Shown here: piece by piece, positions 15,773-23,094 of the stretch
Layout of the letters: the number at the start of each line of letters is the position of its first letter
How positions within the stretch are numbered: position 1 is the first letter of the stretch
Origin: Candidatus Woesearchaeota archaeon
GTDB lineage: Archaea > Nanobdellota > Nanobdellia > Woesearchaeales > GW2011-AR4
Assembly: GCA_018303625.1 (NCBI GenBank)
Contig: JAGVXV010000001.1
Span: 1-56,266 of the forward strand
Length of the DNA: 56,266 nucleotides
Direction of reading: 5' to 3'
Notes under the pieces: generated by a model
Told to the model about the DNA's origin: nothing
Database searches by the model: none
Seen by the model: the letters and a program-made list of their open reading frames with translations, nothing else
Made by a program: the position numbers and the translations under genes

Positions 15773-16519
15773 ATGGCAAACAATGACATTTTATCCGGCA
15801 TAAGCCAGAAAGATATGAAGGAATTCGGCAGGGACTTTTCGCAGCTTTTAAGAGTAGCTTCCGAGATTGATAGGTATTATGTGAAATGGGAGCAGGATAT
15901 TGTCAAATACCTACCAAAGCTGGACAAATTCATAAATTTGTTCAATAAAAAATACGGCAACATCAAGGTTAAAGTCCTGAAAAGGATTGACGGCGTTGAT
16001 GTAAGGATTTTGCTGAATGAGGGAACAGTAAAAGACATCTTCAACAACTGCGCATCAAGGATAGCTGGGCTGAAGTCCATAGGCACAATAAATTTTGGCT
16101 CTGCCGATGTTGCAGAGATGGAGAAGTTTGCGAATGAGATTGACAAAATAAAAGACAAGCTCTACCTTACTTATTACCAGCCTGAAGTCGGAATTTACAG
16201 CGTGTTTTTATCAAAAAATAAAAGCGAGAAAATGGTCGAGCTGCACTGGGAGATAAAGGAAAGCATAAATGAGGTAAGCCCTGATTTCAGAATATGCGCT
16301 TATTACGCCCTGAAAGACGGCTACAGCAAAAAAATAAGATTGCTTGACGAAGGCGCCACATTCGGATTTTTAAGCCTGTTAAGCGAAAAGGAGAAAAGGG
16401 AATGGTTTGACAGGCTCCGAGGGTTCTGGAATAATTTTTCTAATTGCGTTTCACAATATACAAATCCTCCCCGCATCCGTTATCTCCATATCTTCAGTTA
16501 TATAGCCATTCTTTTTTAA
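15773..16519 (+). CDS. Protein of unknown function, C-terminus probably replaced
   Basis: 248 aa, mostly helical and charged, with no recognised motif. AGGAGGG lies 5 nt before the ATG; the promoter contains TAAGATT...AATCTTA, a 7-bp inverted repeat around an AT-rich TATA region. The last 23 residues (from CVSQYTNPPR) are encoded by DNA that is also the coding end of the opposite-strand CARF-like gene, a 69-nt convergent overlap. The change in character there suggests that the original C-terminus was lost when the neighbouring island was inserted. Confidence 0.55.
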   Translation: MANNDILSGISQKDMKEFGRDFSQLLRVASEIDRYYVKWEQDIVKYLPKLDKFINLFNKKYGNIKVKVLKRIDGVDVRILLNEGTVKDIFNNCASRIAGLKSIGTINFGSADVAEMEKFANEIDKIKDKLYLTYYQPEVGIYSVFLSKNKSEKMVELHWEIKESINEVSPDFRICAYYALKDGYSKKIRLLDEGATFGFLSLLSEKEKREWFDRLRGFWNNFSNCVSQYTNPPRIRYLHIFSYIAILF

Positions 16520-17050
16520 TTCGTTAATATGCGCATAAATCATAGCCTTTGATTTTTTGGATTTTTTAATTAAATCAGCTACTCTTTTATTGCCACGCGC
16601 TAGTTCATTCAAAATAAAGGTCTTTGTAGGGGATAGCTTAAAATCAAGCAAGGGCATAGGCAAAGCTTTCCCTGTTTCTTGAATTAAATAATAAACGCCT
16701 TTTATCTTGTCTTTTTTGATAAAACCAGCAAACAAAGCGCCCAATGATTGGGTTTTCCTGCCTTCAGAAATATGCAAAGTGATCTCATTTCCTAATTTAT
16801 GCTCTTTGTCTATTGCTTTGCAAACATCATCAACAATCTTCGGAATATCATAAACAGATGTGTCAAGAACTTCAAACTTAATTGCTTTATATTTGTTTTT
16901 AAGTTTCCCAATGCTTTTCTTAAGGTTAATTTTCCTTTCAGGATCAGATTTATCAACGCCAATAAGTATGACTTTATCTGGAGAAAACTTGATTATTGCT
17001 ACATTGGTTGCTTCTCCTTCATAGATTGTTGAGATTAGGGTTTTTGGCAT
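16451..17050 (-). CDS. CARF-like domain plus winged HTH regulator
   Basis: 199 aa. N-terminal Rossmann-like CARF-type domain (residues 1-130) with MPKTLISTIYEGE, VILIGVDKSDP and the ligand-loop-like HISEGRKTQSLGALFAG. The C-terminal winged HTH runs from TKTFILNELARG to ENGYITEDMEIT-like strands. This is the layout of Csa3/DUF6293-type regulators, which in CRISPR-equipped archaea sense cyclic oligoadenylates. No cas gene or array is in the window. It starts one base into the stop of the upstream nuclease-like gene (TAATG). Confidence 0.7.
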   Translation of the reverse strand: MPKTLISTIYEGEATNVAIIKFSPDKVILIGVDKSDPERKINLKKSIGKLKNKYKAIKFEVLDTSVYDIPKIVDDVCKAIDKEHKLGNEITLHISEGRKTQSLGALFAGFIKKDKIKGVYYLIQETGKALPMPLLDFKLSPTKTFILNELARGNKRVADLIKKSKKSKAMIYAHINELKKNGYITEDMEITDAGRICIL

Positions 17051-17583
17051 TATATCACATCATACCCCTTAGTATCAACTAAATAAATCTTTATATCTGA
17101 ATTCCTTTTTAATGCTGATATTTCATCCTTGTCTTCTTGATTAAATAATATATTAGTTCTAAATAAAAGTAGATATTTATATTTAATATCATTTTGCTTA
17201 TTAGATAATTTTTGTATATCTTTTCTTATAGCCTCAATACTTTTTAAACTCGAGAACCTACGTCTTTTTAATTCAATACATATTAAATTATCATTTTCCT
17301 GGTTTGATTGGTCGGGGTTTAGCATAGTTAAATCAAAATGTCCTGTAAATTGCTTTATTTTACTAAAAGTCGGATATTCTGCATGTAAGTACTTAGTTTT
17401 AAATGTTTCATCTTCTCCTTCATAATCAAACAAATCGGTAAAGAAAGTATTTTTTGCTATTAGATGATATAAGTAGGCTCTTAAATCACCTTCACTATCA
17501 AAAGAATCTGGAAAATTTCCGTATTCTAGAGCAACCTTCTCAATACATGCCTCAACATATTCAACAATTTCCTCTTCTTTCAT
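17050..17583 (-). CDS. PD-(D/E)XK-like nuclease, first gene of the CARF operon
   Basis: 177 aa. GHFDLTML (Asp, about residue 93), then CIELKRRR (ExK, about 113) form the D...ExK core of the restriction-endonuclease fold; an early Glu in the N-terminal helices could complete it. C-terminal YLLLFRTNI and KIYLVD look like later core strands. It is transcribed with, and overlaps, the CARF-like gene. By context it could be an effector controlled by the CARF protein, recalling CARF-nuclease fusions but split into two genes; this is inference. Confidence 0.6.
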   Translation of the reverse strand: MKEEEIVEYVEACIEKVALEYGNFPDSFDSEGDLRAYLYHLIAKNTFFTDLFDYEGEDETFKTKYLHAEYPTFSKIKQFTGHFDLTMLNPDQSNQENDNLICIELKRRRFSSLKSIEAIRKDIQKLSNKQNDIKYKYLLLFRTNILFNQEDKDEISALKRNSDIKIYLVDTKGYDVI

Positions 17584-17621
17584 ATTATATTGTAAAACTT
17601 TGATTTATTTAAATCTTTCTC

Positions 17622-17670
17622 TTTTTTATGGAATAGTCCATAAAAAATATGGAAAAGTATATAAATAAGT
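17622..17670. promoter_or_regulatory. Divergent promoter with 11-bp inverted repeat
   Basis: TTTTTTATGGA (17622-17632) and TCCATAAAAAA (17637-17647) form a perfect inverted repeat with a 4-nt spacer (ATAG). To its right AAGTATATAAATAAG (about 17656-17670) is the TATA box of the rightward operon starting at 17689; the leftward nuclease/CARF operon starts at 17583. The repeat is positioned to control both directions, for example by the CARF-HTH protein or the HTH protein at 17906. Confidence 0.6.
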
Positions 17671-17688
17671 AGTGATATCTGGTTTATT

Positions 17689-17901
17689 ATGGAAAACCTG
17701 CAAAAAAGGCTGAGGGAAATCAGGAAGGCTTTCGGCTCTGATGTTTTGATTACAATAAATATGGCAAAATCTGGAAGAATTGATATTGTAAATGCGGAAA
17801 ATACAAAGACAAGGCTAATGGACGCAGAAGATATCCAAGAAAGCAACATTCCATCTAAAACCTGCGAAATTAAGATGCAACCTAAAAATTATATTGGGTA
17901 A
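17689..17901 (+). CDS. Small protein of unknown function (70 aa)
   Basis: First gene of the rightward island operon. N-terminal helix MENLQKRLREIRKAF followed by short beta strands (DVLITINMA, RIDIVNA). No cysteines, no family recognised. It has a good TATA box 20-30 nt upstream, supporting expression. It ends 4 nt before the HTH gene, so the two are likely cotranslated. Confidence 0.5.
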   Translation: MENLQKRLREIRKAFGSDVLITINMAKSGRIDIVNAENTKTRLMDAEDIQESNIPSKTCEIKMQPKNYIG

Positions 17902-17905
17902 TAAA

Positions 17906-18205
17906 ATGCCAAAACTTCCAATAAAACTGGTAATTATGCTAAATGCATATGCAGATGGCTTGACTTATAAGGAAATATCAGAGAAAACAGGCTATCATAT
18001 CCATACAATCTCAAAGCAGGTAACTTTTCTTGACAATAAAGGGCTTATTGCAATAGAGCAGAAAAGGTCTAAAAACATACAAGGCAGAAGGTGGATTAAC
18101 CTCATTAAGCTAAAGAAGGAATTCTTAGATGAAAATGTTACTAAATTCTTCTCAAGGATAGCTAAGCAACTTAATTGTTCATTAAATGACTTATTTATTG
18201 TTTAA
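17906..18205 (+). CDS. Winged helix-turn-helix regulator
   Basis: 99 aa from MPKLPIK. HTH visible at LTYKEISEKTGYHIHTISKQVTFL with a wing at KGLIAIEQKRSKNIQGRRWINL (MarR/LuxR-like layout). The first ATG is used; an upstream TTG would overlap the preceding stop. Being second in the operon and near the divergent inverted repeat, it is a candidate autoregulator of the island. Confidence 0.65.
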   Translation: MPKLPIKLVIMLNAYADGLTYKEISEKTGYHIHTISKQVTFLDNKGLIAIEQKRSKNIQGRRWINLIKLKKEFLDENVTKFFSRIAKQLNCSLNDLFIV

Positions 18206-18210
18206 TTGGC

Positions 18211-18477
18211 ATGAATTTGAGTTTATTTTATATCGTAAAGCAAAAACAAAAAATTATGAGAAGATTGCTGATAAGAAAAAAATGGAAAATATTGAAGGTT
18301 TTATTGACAATAATTCTCATGGCATGGGCAACTATGGCAATTTTGAATATTCACAGGTTTTTCAAGGGAACTTTAGAAATATACAGCTTACTTTTGTTTT
18401 TGGTTGTAACAAACATGACAGTCAGTGTCTATTTTGATGCTATAACCAAGAAGAAAAAAAGAAAGAGAAAAAAATGA
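18211..18477 (+). CDS. Small two-helix membrane protein
   Basis: 88 aa with two hydrophobic segments (LKVLLTIILMAWATMAILN and YSLLLFLVVTNMTVSVYF) and basic ends (RRLLIRKKWK; KKKKRKRKK at the tail), so the termini are probably cytoplasmic. A shorter start at MRRLLIRKKW is possible. It overlaps the next gene by 4 nt (ATGA). Membrane proteins in defence operons sometimes act as effectors, but nothing in the sequence shows that here. Confidence 0.5.
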   Translation: MNLSLFYIVKQKQKIMRRLLIRKKWKILKVLLTIILMAWATMAILNIHRFFKGTLEIYSLLLFLVVTNMTVSVYFDAITKKKKRKRKK

Positions 18478-18614
18478 AATTCAACTGCATTAGATGTGGG
18501 AAATATATTTGTAATCTGGATTTAAGAAAATTTGAAAATAAAGATGAAGATGTTCTTTATTGTAAAAAATGCTTAAATGAAAATTTGGAAATTATAAGAG
18601 GGATTTTAACATAA
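18474..18614 (+). CDS. Small zinc-ribbon protein (46 aa)
   Basis: Very short but shows the pattern CIRCGKYIC...LYCKKC, two CxxC knuckles about 20 residues apart, typical of a zinc ribbon. The start codon overlaps the stop of the membrane-protein gene, and AGGTGG for the next gene follows 5 nt after its stop, so it sits tightly within the operon. Partner or nucleic-acid binding is possible; no function can be assigned. Confidence 0.6.
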   Translation: MKFNCIRCGKYICNLDLRKFENKDEDVLYCKKCLNENLEIIRGILT

Positions 18615-18629
18615 AAAAAGGTGGTAAAA

Positions 18630-19691
18630 ATGGAGCAGATTTTGGAAACCATATCAAAGCAGGATGAGTGCAAGGAAACAGACATCAAAATCCAAGGGAG
18701 TTTGTTTAAGCATTTCATTACTCCTTTTGTTGAAATCACTTTAGCTGTGGGAAAAATCAATCCGCAAATACTTGATCCTCTGATTATTGTCAGCCCTGAA
18801 GGGGCTTTTTTTATTGCAAAGACAGCCAGGGAAAAGGGCGATGGAGAAGGCTCTGTTTTCTTCCTAACAAAAAAAATAACATCCCCAATTGTCAGCTATA
18901 TCTGCATGGACTTTAATGAGAATTTTTTAAGGTTCTGCAGGAATGTGAGAAAAAAAGACATTGTAAAGGTGCATTTTGACAGGGACTTTTACTTCATGAA
19001 CGAAACAAGAATAAAAGAGGAAGGCCCAGATAAATTTGGGATTTTGCCGGTATATGAAAGCAAATGGAATTACAAGGCAAGGGCGAATAATATAGAAGAT
19101 ATAAGGAAAGAAGTTGAATTTTCATTAAGATTGATGGCGGAAATCCCTAAAAAATGGACAGCCAATCTGGAAATTCCGGCAAGGGAAGTCAAGAAGTTTT
19201 ATGTTAATGTTTGGAGATTCCTGCATAGGGCTGTATTTTTCCATAAGGTGATTGATAAAAATGCTTTGGTGGCTGCTTATTCAGAAGATGCTCTAAGGGA
19301 TTTGTTTTCTGAAAGCTGGGAGGAAGCAGGCTTTTCTGAGCCGCAATTTGAAACGCCCAAAAGAAGATTCTTTATGGCGCGTCATTTTGTCAATGAGGAG
19401 GATGGCGTAAAGTGCAATGGCGAAGGCAGGGTAATTTTTAGGGCTAACTGGAGAATCCTCAAGGATATTGCGCAGTCTGGCCTGGATTTTGAAATTAGAT
19501 TTTCAGATTTTGCAACCCCTTATGGGATTATTGTGAGGGATAACAATTCTGTCTTCATGCAAATATGCGAAAATACTTTTGATAATGCCGATATGGTAAT
19601 GCAGGATTTTAACAGGACAATTGAAAACATGAAATTAATGGATGGTAATTTAATAAGCCAAAATGGAAATAAGAATCAAATTGCCAATTGA
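18630..19691 (+). CDS. Large protein of unknown function in the island
   Basis: 353 aa from MEQILETI (AGGTGG precedes by 6 nt). Globular, alpha/beta, rich in Phe and Lys; segments such as LDPLIIVSPEGAFFIAK and LDFEIRFSDFATPYGIIV faintly resemble strands of a PCNA-type clamp, but no clamp signature is convincing. Ends in NGNKNQIAN, overlapping the next gene by 29 nt. It is the largest unknown in the array and a likely key component of whatever the operon does. Confidence 0.55.
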   Translation: MEQILETISKQDECKETDIKIQGSLFKHFITPFVEITLAVGKINPQILDPLIIVSPEGAFFIAKTAREKGDGEGSVFFLTKKITSPIVSYICMDFNENFLRFCRNVRKKDIVKVHFDRDFYFMNETRIKEEGPDKFGILPVYESKWNYKARANNIEDIRKEVEFSLRLMAEIPKKWTANLEIPAREVKKFYVNVWRFLHRAVFFHKVIDKNALVAAYSEDALRDLFSESWEEAGFSEPQFETPKRRFFMARHFVNEEDGVKCNGEGRVIFRANWRILKDIAQSGLDFEIRFSDFATPYGIIVRDNNSVFMQICENTFDNADMVMQDFNRTIENMKLMDGNLISQNGNKNQIAN

Positions 19692-20145
19692 AGTAAGATG
19701 CTCTCATTGTGGTGAAAATGTAAGCATTGCCAATGAGATTAAAGAAGATAAGCTTCAAGAAGCAAAACCTATCCAAAAAGAAAAAACTTATGAGCAGAAA
19801 AAGACAGAAGAGGCATTTTTTAACCTGGTAAAGAAGGCAACACTGAATGAAGACAGGTTTGAGCCTTATTTCAAGGATTTCTACAGGATTATTGGTGAAG
19901 ACTACCTTAAAGATTCCATGCTGCCAAAGCCTATAAGGGCAATACGGACTTATTTCAAGAATTTGGAGTATAAGATAAATGGAACATCAGACCCCAGAGA
20001 ATTGCTTAAATTAAGCAGTAAATTGGTAAGGTCAAAGGCAATTGTCAGCAAAAAGGTTGAAAATGAGATATACAAGCAGAAAAAGAGGGTTTTAGGCGTA
20101 ATAAAGAAAAGAGTTAAAGAGTTAAAGAAAAAGAAAGGGAAATGA
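19663..20145 (+). CDS. CxxC-containing basic protein of unknown function
   Basis: 160 aa. A single CSHCG knuckle at residues 13-17 followed by a charged linker, then helices ending in a long Lys-rich tail (RVKELKKKKGK). It overlaps the preceding gene by 29 nt, indicating translational coupling. A role with nucleic acid or as a partner of the 353-aa protein is possible but not shown. Confidence 0.5.
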   Translation: MEIRIKLPIEVRCSHCGENVSIANEIKEDKLQEAKPIQKEKTYEQKKTEEAFFNLVKKATLNEDRFEPYFKDFYRIIGEDYLKDSMLPKPIRAIRTYFKNLEYKINGTSDPRELLKLSSKLVRSKAIVSKKVENEIYKQKKRVLGVIKKRVKELKKKKGK

Positions 20146-20194
20146 AGGAAGTTTTAAATATGGTTGAGGGAAACAACATGTTGGGGGTAGTTTA

Positions 20195-20857
20195 ATGGAA
20201 GAATTTAAAGAAATTTATAAGAGTGATATTAAAAAATTAAAAGATATAATAAAGATAATTAATAAAAAACTTAATGAGAATAAAAATATCGTTAAAAAAT
20301 TTGATTTAAGGAAAAAATTTACAGGGGTCTTAGGAGAAGCTATTGCGCTGGTGGAAATATTCAATAATTGTGGAGAATCAATAAAGTATAAATGGAAAGG
20401 AGGTAAAAATAAAGACTTTGATTTAGCATTATTCTACAACGATAAAATAAAGAAGATTCAAATTAAATCTAGTTCTGCTGAGGACTATAATTTTCAAATT
20501 ATGACTAAAGACTTTGATAGAAAACTTGTGAAAGATTTAAAGAAAAAAAATTTAAAAAAAGTTTTCAAAATTATTCACAAAAACATTGATAGCAAAGATG
20601 TTGACTATTGGATATTTGTTCACGTAAGAGATAAAAATATTTTCTACTTGCTTAATAAAAAACAATTGATAAAACTACTAAAACGAGTCTACAAAAATTA
20701 TGTAAATAAAGAGAGACACCATAAATACACTAATTATGGTATTGATAATAGTGGTAATATAAGGTTTATGTTGAAAAAAGTAGATAAAAAAACCTCTAAA
20801 TTATTAAATAAATATAAGGAGAATTGGAAATTACTCACTAAAGAGCTATTTAATTGA
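20195..20857 (+). CDS. PD-(D/E)XK-type nuclease, D-QxK variant
   Basis: 220 aa, very Lys-rich. Core motifs: GEAIALVEIF (Glu, about residue 48), KDFDLALFY (Asp, about 75) and KIQIKSSS (QxK, about 91), the order expected for a restriction-endonuclease-like fold. Its codon use is more A-rich than its neighbours, which suggests separate origin. The gene is followed 19 nt later by a broken N-terminus of a beta-CASP protein, so an intact nuclease/beta-CASP pair may once have stood here. Confidence 0.65.
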   Translation: MEEFKEIYKSDIKKLKDIIKIINKKLNENKNIVKKFDLRKKFTGVLGEAIALVEIFNNCGESIKYKWKGGKNKDFDLALFYNDKIKKIQIKSSSAEDYNFQIMTKDFDRKLVKDLKKKNLKKVFKIIHKNIDSKDVDYWIFVHVRDKNIFYLLNKKQLIKLLKRVYKNYVNKERHHKYTNYGIDNSGNIRFMLKKVDKKTSKLLNKYKENWKLLTKELFN

Positions 20858-20876
20858 ATTAAATAATCAACTAAAA

Positions 20877-20936
20877 ATGACCTCACTAACCTTCTACGCC
20901 GGAGCCAATGAAGTCGGCGGCAATAAAAAATGCTAA
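20877..20936 (+). pseudogene. Remnant of a second beta-CASP nuclease start
   Basis: Encodes MTSLTFYAGANEVGGNKKC and a stop. This is plainly related to the first residues of the intact gene at 21725 (MNLTFYGGANEIGGNK), with mainly synonymous or mild differences, so it is a diverged paralogue rather than a fresh copy. The homology stops where the MazG-like region begins. It marks an earlier tandem arrangement or an insertion point. Confidence 0.75.
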
Positions 20937-20965
20937 CCCTAAACAATCAAAAAGATAAAAAGATA

Positions 20966-21217
20966 ATGTATATCCTAGGACTATCCAGGCAATTAGGTAC
21001 TGATTCAAATAAGCTGATGCATATGATGCAGCAACACTCATCCGAAATTAAACAGCTTTATAATAAAAAGAATCCTCATTTTGCTGTTGAAACAGGCGAC
21101 TTAATCCTTTTGGCAATGCAGTTGCTGTTGTTGGAGGGATATTCTGTTAATGGAATACTGGACAAATGCTACGATAGATTCGATAAAAAACTTAATAGCT
21201 TGTTAAAAAATGGTTGA
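20966..21217 (+). CDS. MazG-like small protein
   Basis: 83 aa from MYILGLSRQ. The helical pattern with VETGDLILLAMQLLLLEGYSVN recalls the EExxD...D metal-binding helices of MazG-like nucleotide pyrophosphohydrolases, although only part of the acidic motif is present (E in VETGD, D in GDL). An upstream ATG at 20930 lies within the beta-CASP remnant and is less likely. It overlaps the next gene by 8 nt. Possible role: nucleotide clean-up or signal degradation. Confidence 0.45.
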   Translation: MYILGLSRQLGTDSNKLMHMMQQHSSEIKQLYNKKNPHFAVETGDLILLAMQLLLLEGYSVNGILDKCYDRFDKKLNSLLKNG

Positions 21218-21728
21218 ACATCCGCTTCATATGCTTGTTGGAAACGCAATCTATAATGAATTTGCCAAGAAATTTGCTGTTCTAAGGGACCCTGCTTGCG
21301 GGGGAGACCATAGTTTGCCTTTGTTCAACTCAAGAGAAAAATCAGGCTCAAATGAGTTTTGTGATGCGGATATGCTCATAATTAAGGATAATAAAATCAA
21401 GGCTATATTTGAAATTGAAGAGGCAAATATCAAACCAACACAAATTTGCGGAAAATTTCTCACTTCTGCATTATCTTGCTGCTATATTTATGAAAGAGCT
21501 ACAATTGAGATGGATGACAGCACTATCTTTATTCAAATATTAGACAACTTAAGTCTTAAGCCAAATTCTGCAAAAGAGAATCAATGGAAGAATCTTGAGA
21601 GAGGAGTATCTAAAATAATTCCTGTTAAGGACAGTAAGATAAAACACTATAAGCTGCTCTTTGGTAATGCAAAAGATTTTAATTTTGACCCACTAATACA
21701 ATATTTGAATGAGGTGTTGGCAGAATGA
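21210..21728 (+). CDS. PD-(D/E)XK-like protein paired with beta-CASP nuclease
   Basis: 172 aa. FCDADMLIIKDNKIKAIFEIEEAN gives a D...ExE core, close to the D...ExK motif but with Glu in place of the usual Lys; helices and a later LLFGNAKDF strand follow. Start ATG overlaps MazG-like gene end; its stop overlaps the beta-CASP start by 4 nt, a sign of tight coupling. It may be an active variant, a DNA/RNA-binding relative, or an inactive partner. Confidence 0.5.
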   Translation: MVEHPLHMLVGNAIYNEFAKKFAVLRDPACGGDHSLPLFNSREKSGSNEFCDADMLIIKDNKIKAIFEIEEANIKPTQICGKFLTSALSCCYIYERATIEMDDSTIFIQILDNLSLKPNSAKENQWKNLERGVSKIIPVKDSKIKHYKLLFGNAKDFNFDPLIQYLNEVLAE

Positions 21729-23080
21729 ACCTCACCTTTTACGGCGGAGCCAATGAAATAGGAGGAAACAAGATACTTCTTCAAGATAAGGGAGCAAAAA
21801 TATATTTGGATTTCGGCGAGAGCTTTGATTTTGGCGAGGATTTTTTTTACGAATACTTGGCTCCAAGAACAGCAAACGGCCTTGAAGTCTACTTTGAATT
21901 TGGTTTAGTTCCAAAAATTCCCAAGTTATACAGCAAAGACATGCTTAAGCTAACTAACTTAAAGTATGAAAAGCCAGATATTGATGCAATTTTCATCTCT
22001 CATTCCCATTCAGACCATGTTGGGCATCTGCCTTTTGTTGATGAAGAAATACCTATATTTATTGGACATGGCACCCATAAAGTCATTGAAGCATATCACA
22101 AATTATACCCTCAATTGTTCAGCATAGGAGAACACAATAACATAAATCTGTTTAAGTCTGGAGATAAGATTAAGATTAAGCACCTTGTAATTGAACCAAT
22201 ACATGTAGAGCATTCAGTCCCAGGAGCGTATGGCTTTATTGTTCAAACCTCAAAAGGTGCCATAGTATATACAGGAGACTTGAGAATGCACGGTCCTATG
22301 AGTGAAATGACCATGGAATTTATAGAAAAGGCAAATAAATCCAATCCAATAGCTCTACTTTGCGAGGGGACAAGAATGAGCCACGAAACTGAGCATAATT
22401 TTACTGAAAAGGAAGTTGAGGAAAGAATTGATAAAATCATAAAGGAATCCAAGGGGCTTGTTTTGGGATATTTTTCAATGGTCAATATTGACAGGTTTAT
22501 GTCTTTTTACAATGCTGCAGTTAAAAATAAGCGAATTCTTGTTATAGATACAAGGTTAGCTTATGTTATAGATAATCTCAAGGAAAAGATTAAGGTTTTG
22601 CCAGATGTAAGGAAGGACAAGAATATCAGAATTTACTTCAGGCTCTCTAAATCTTGCACATTTTCAGAAAAGGATTATAATATCTGGGAAAGGGAATATA
22701 TGGATAAGATGATAACCTATAAGGAAATAGCAAAGAATCCTAAGAATTATGTCATGCATCTCGGCTTCTATAGGTTAATAGAATTAGTGTATTTAAGGCC
22801 CAAAAATGCAGATTTCATTTATTCCAGCTCTGAGCATTTCTATGAAGGGGAAGAGAATGAGGAGCAAAGAAAGGTTTGGGAAAACTGGATGAGTCATTTT
22901 AAGATAAAATTCCATAAGGCGCATTGCTCTGGGCATGCATCAAAACAGGATATAATTGAGATTGTCAGGAAAATAAATCCTAAGTTATTGATCCCAATAC
23001 ATACACAAAATGCTGAAGAATTTAAGAAATTTCACTCGAATGTAAAGATTCCGGAGAAAGGAGTGGAATTAAACGTGTAA
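21725..23080 (+). CDS. Metallo-beta-lactamase/beta-CASP nuclease, RNase J-like
   Basis: 451 aa. Zinc motif HSHSDH at residues 93-98, further ligands in VEHSVPG and TGDLRMHG, then a beta-CASP region (LVLGYFSMVNIDRFMSFYNAA) and C-terminal HCSGHASKQD and PIHTQNAEEF motifs. This is the RNase J/CPSF-type nuclease layout, though the protein differs from housekeeping archaeal RNase J in lacking KH domains. Overlap with the upstream PD-(D/E)XK-like gene suggests joint action, perhaps on foreign or aberrant nucleic acid (inference). Confidence 0.8.
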   Translation: MNLTFYGGANEIGGNKILLQDKGAKIYLDFGESFDFGEDFFYEYLAPRTANGLEVYFEFGLVPKIPKLYSKDMLKLTNLKYEKPDIDAIFISHSHSDHVGHLPFVDEEIPIFIGHGTHKVIEAYHKLYPQLFSIGEHNNINLFKSGDKIKIKHLVIEPIHVEHSVPGAYGFIVQTSKGAIVYTGDLRMHGPMSEMTMEFIEKANKSNPIALLCEGTRMSHETEHNFTEKEVEERIDKIIKESKGLVLGYFSMVNIDRFMSFYNAAVKNKRILVIDTRLAYVIDNLKEKIKVLPDVRKDKNIRIYFRLSKSCTFSEKDYNIWEREYMDKMITYKEIAKNPKNYVMHLGFYRLIELVYLRPKNADFIYSSSEHFYEGEENEEQRKVWENWMSHFKIKFHKAHCSGHASKQDIIEIVRKINPKLLIPIHTQNAEEFKKFHSNVKIPEKGVELNV

Positions 23081-23094
23081 TAAAATCAAAAACC

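Noticed and set aside
18186-18437. Alternative 83-codon frame overlapping the membrane-protein gene
   Set aside because: Starts within the HTH gene and lacks coding character; the frame at 18211 has coherent membrane helices and ATGA coupling.
18630-19691. PCNA-like sliding clamp
   Set aside because: Only vague strand similarity; no interdomain or C-terminal clamp motif, and the length does not fit.
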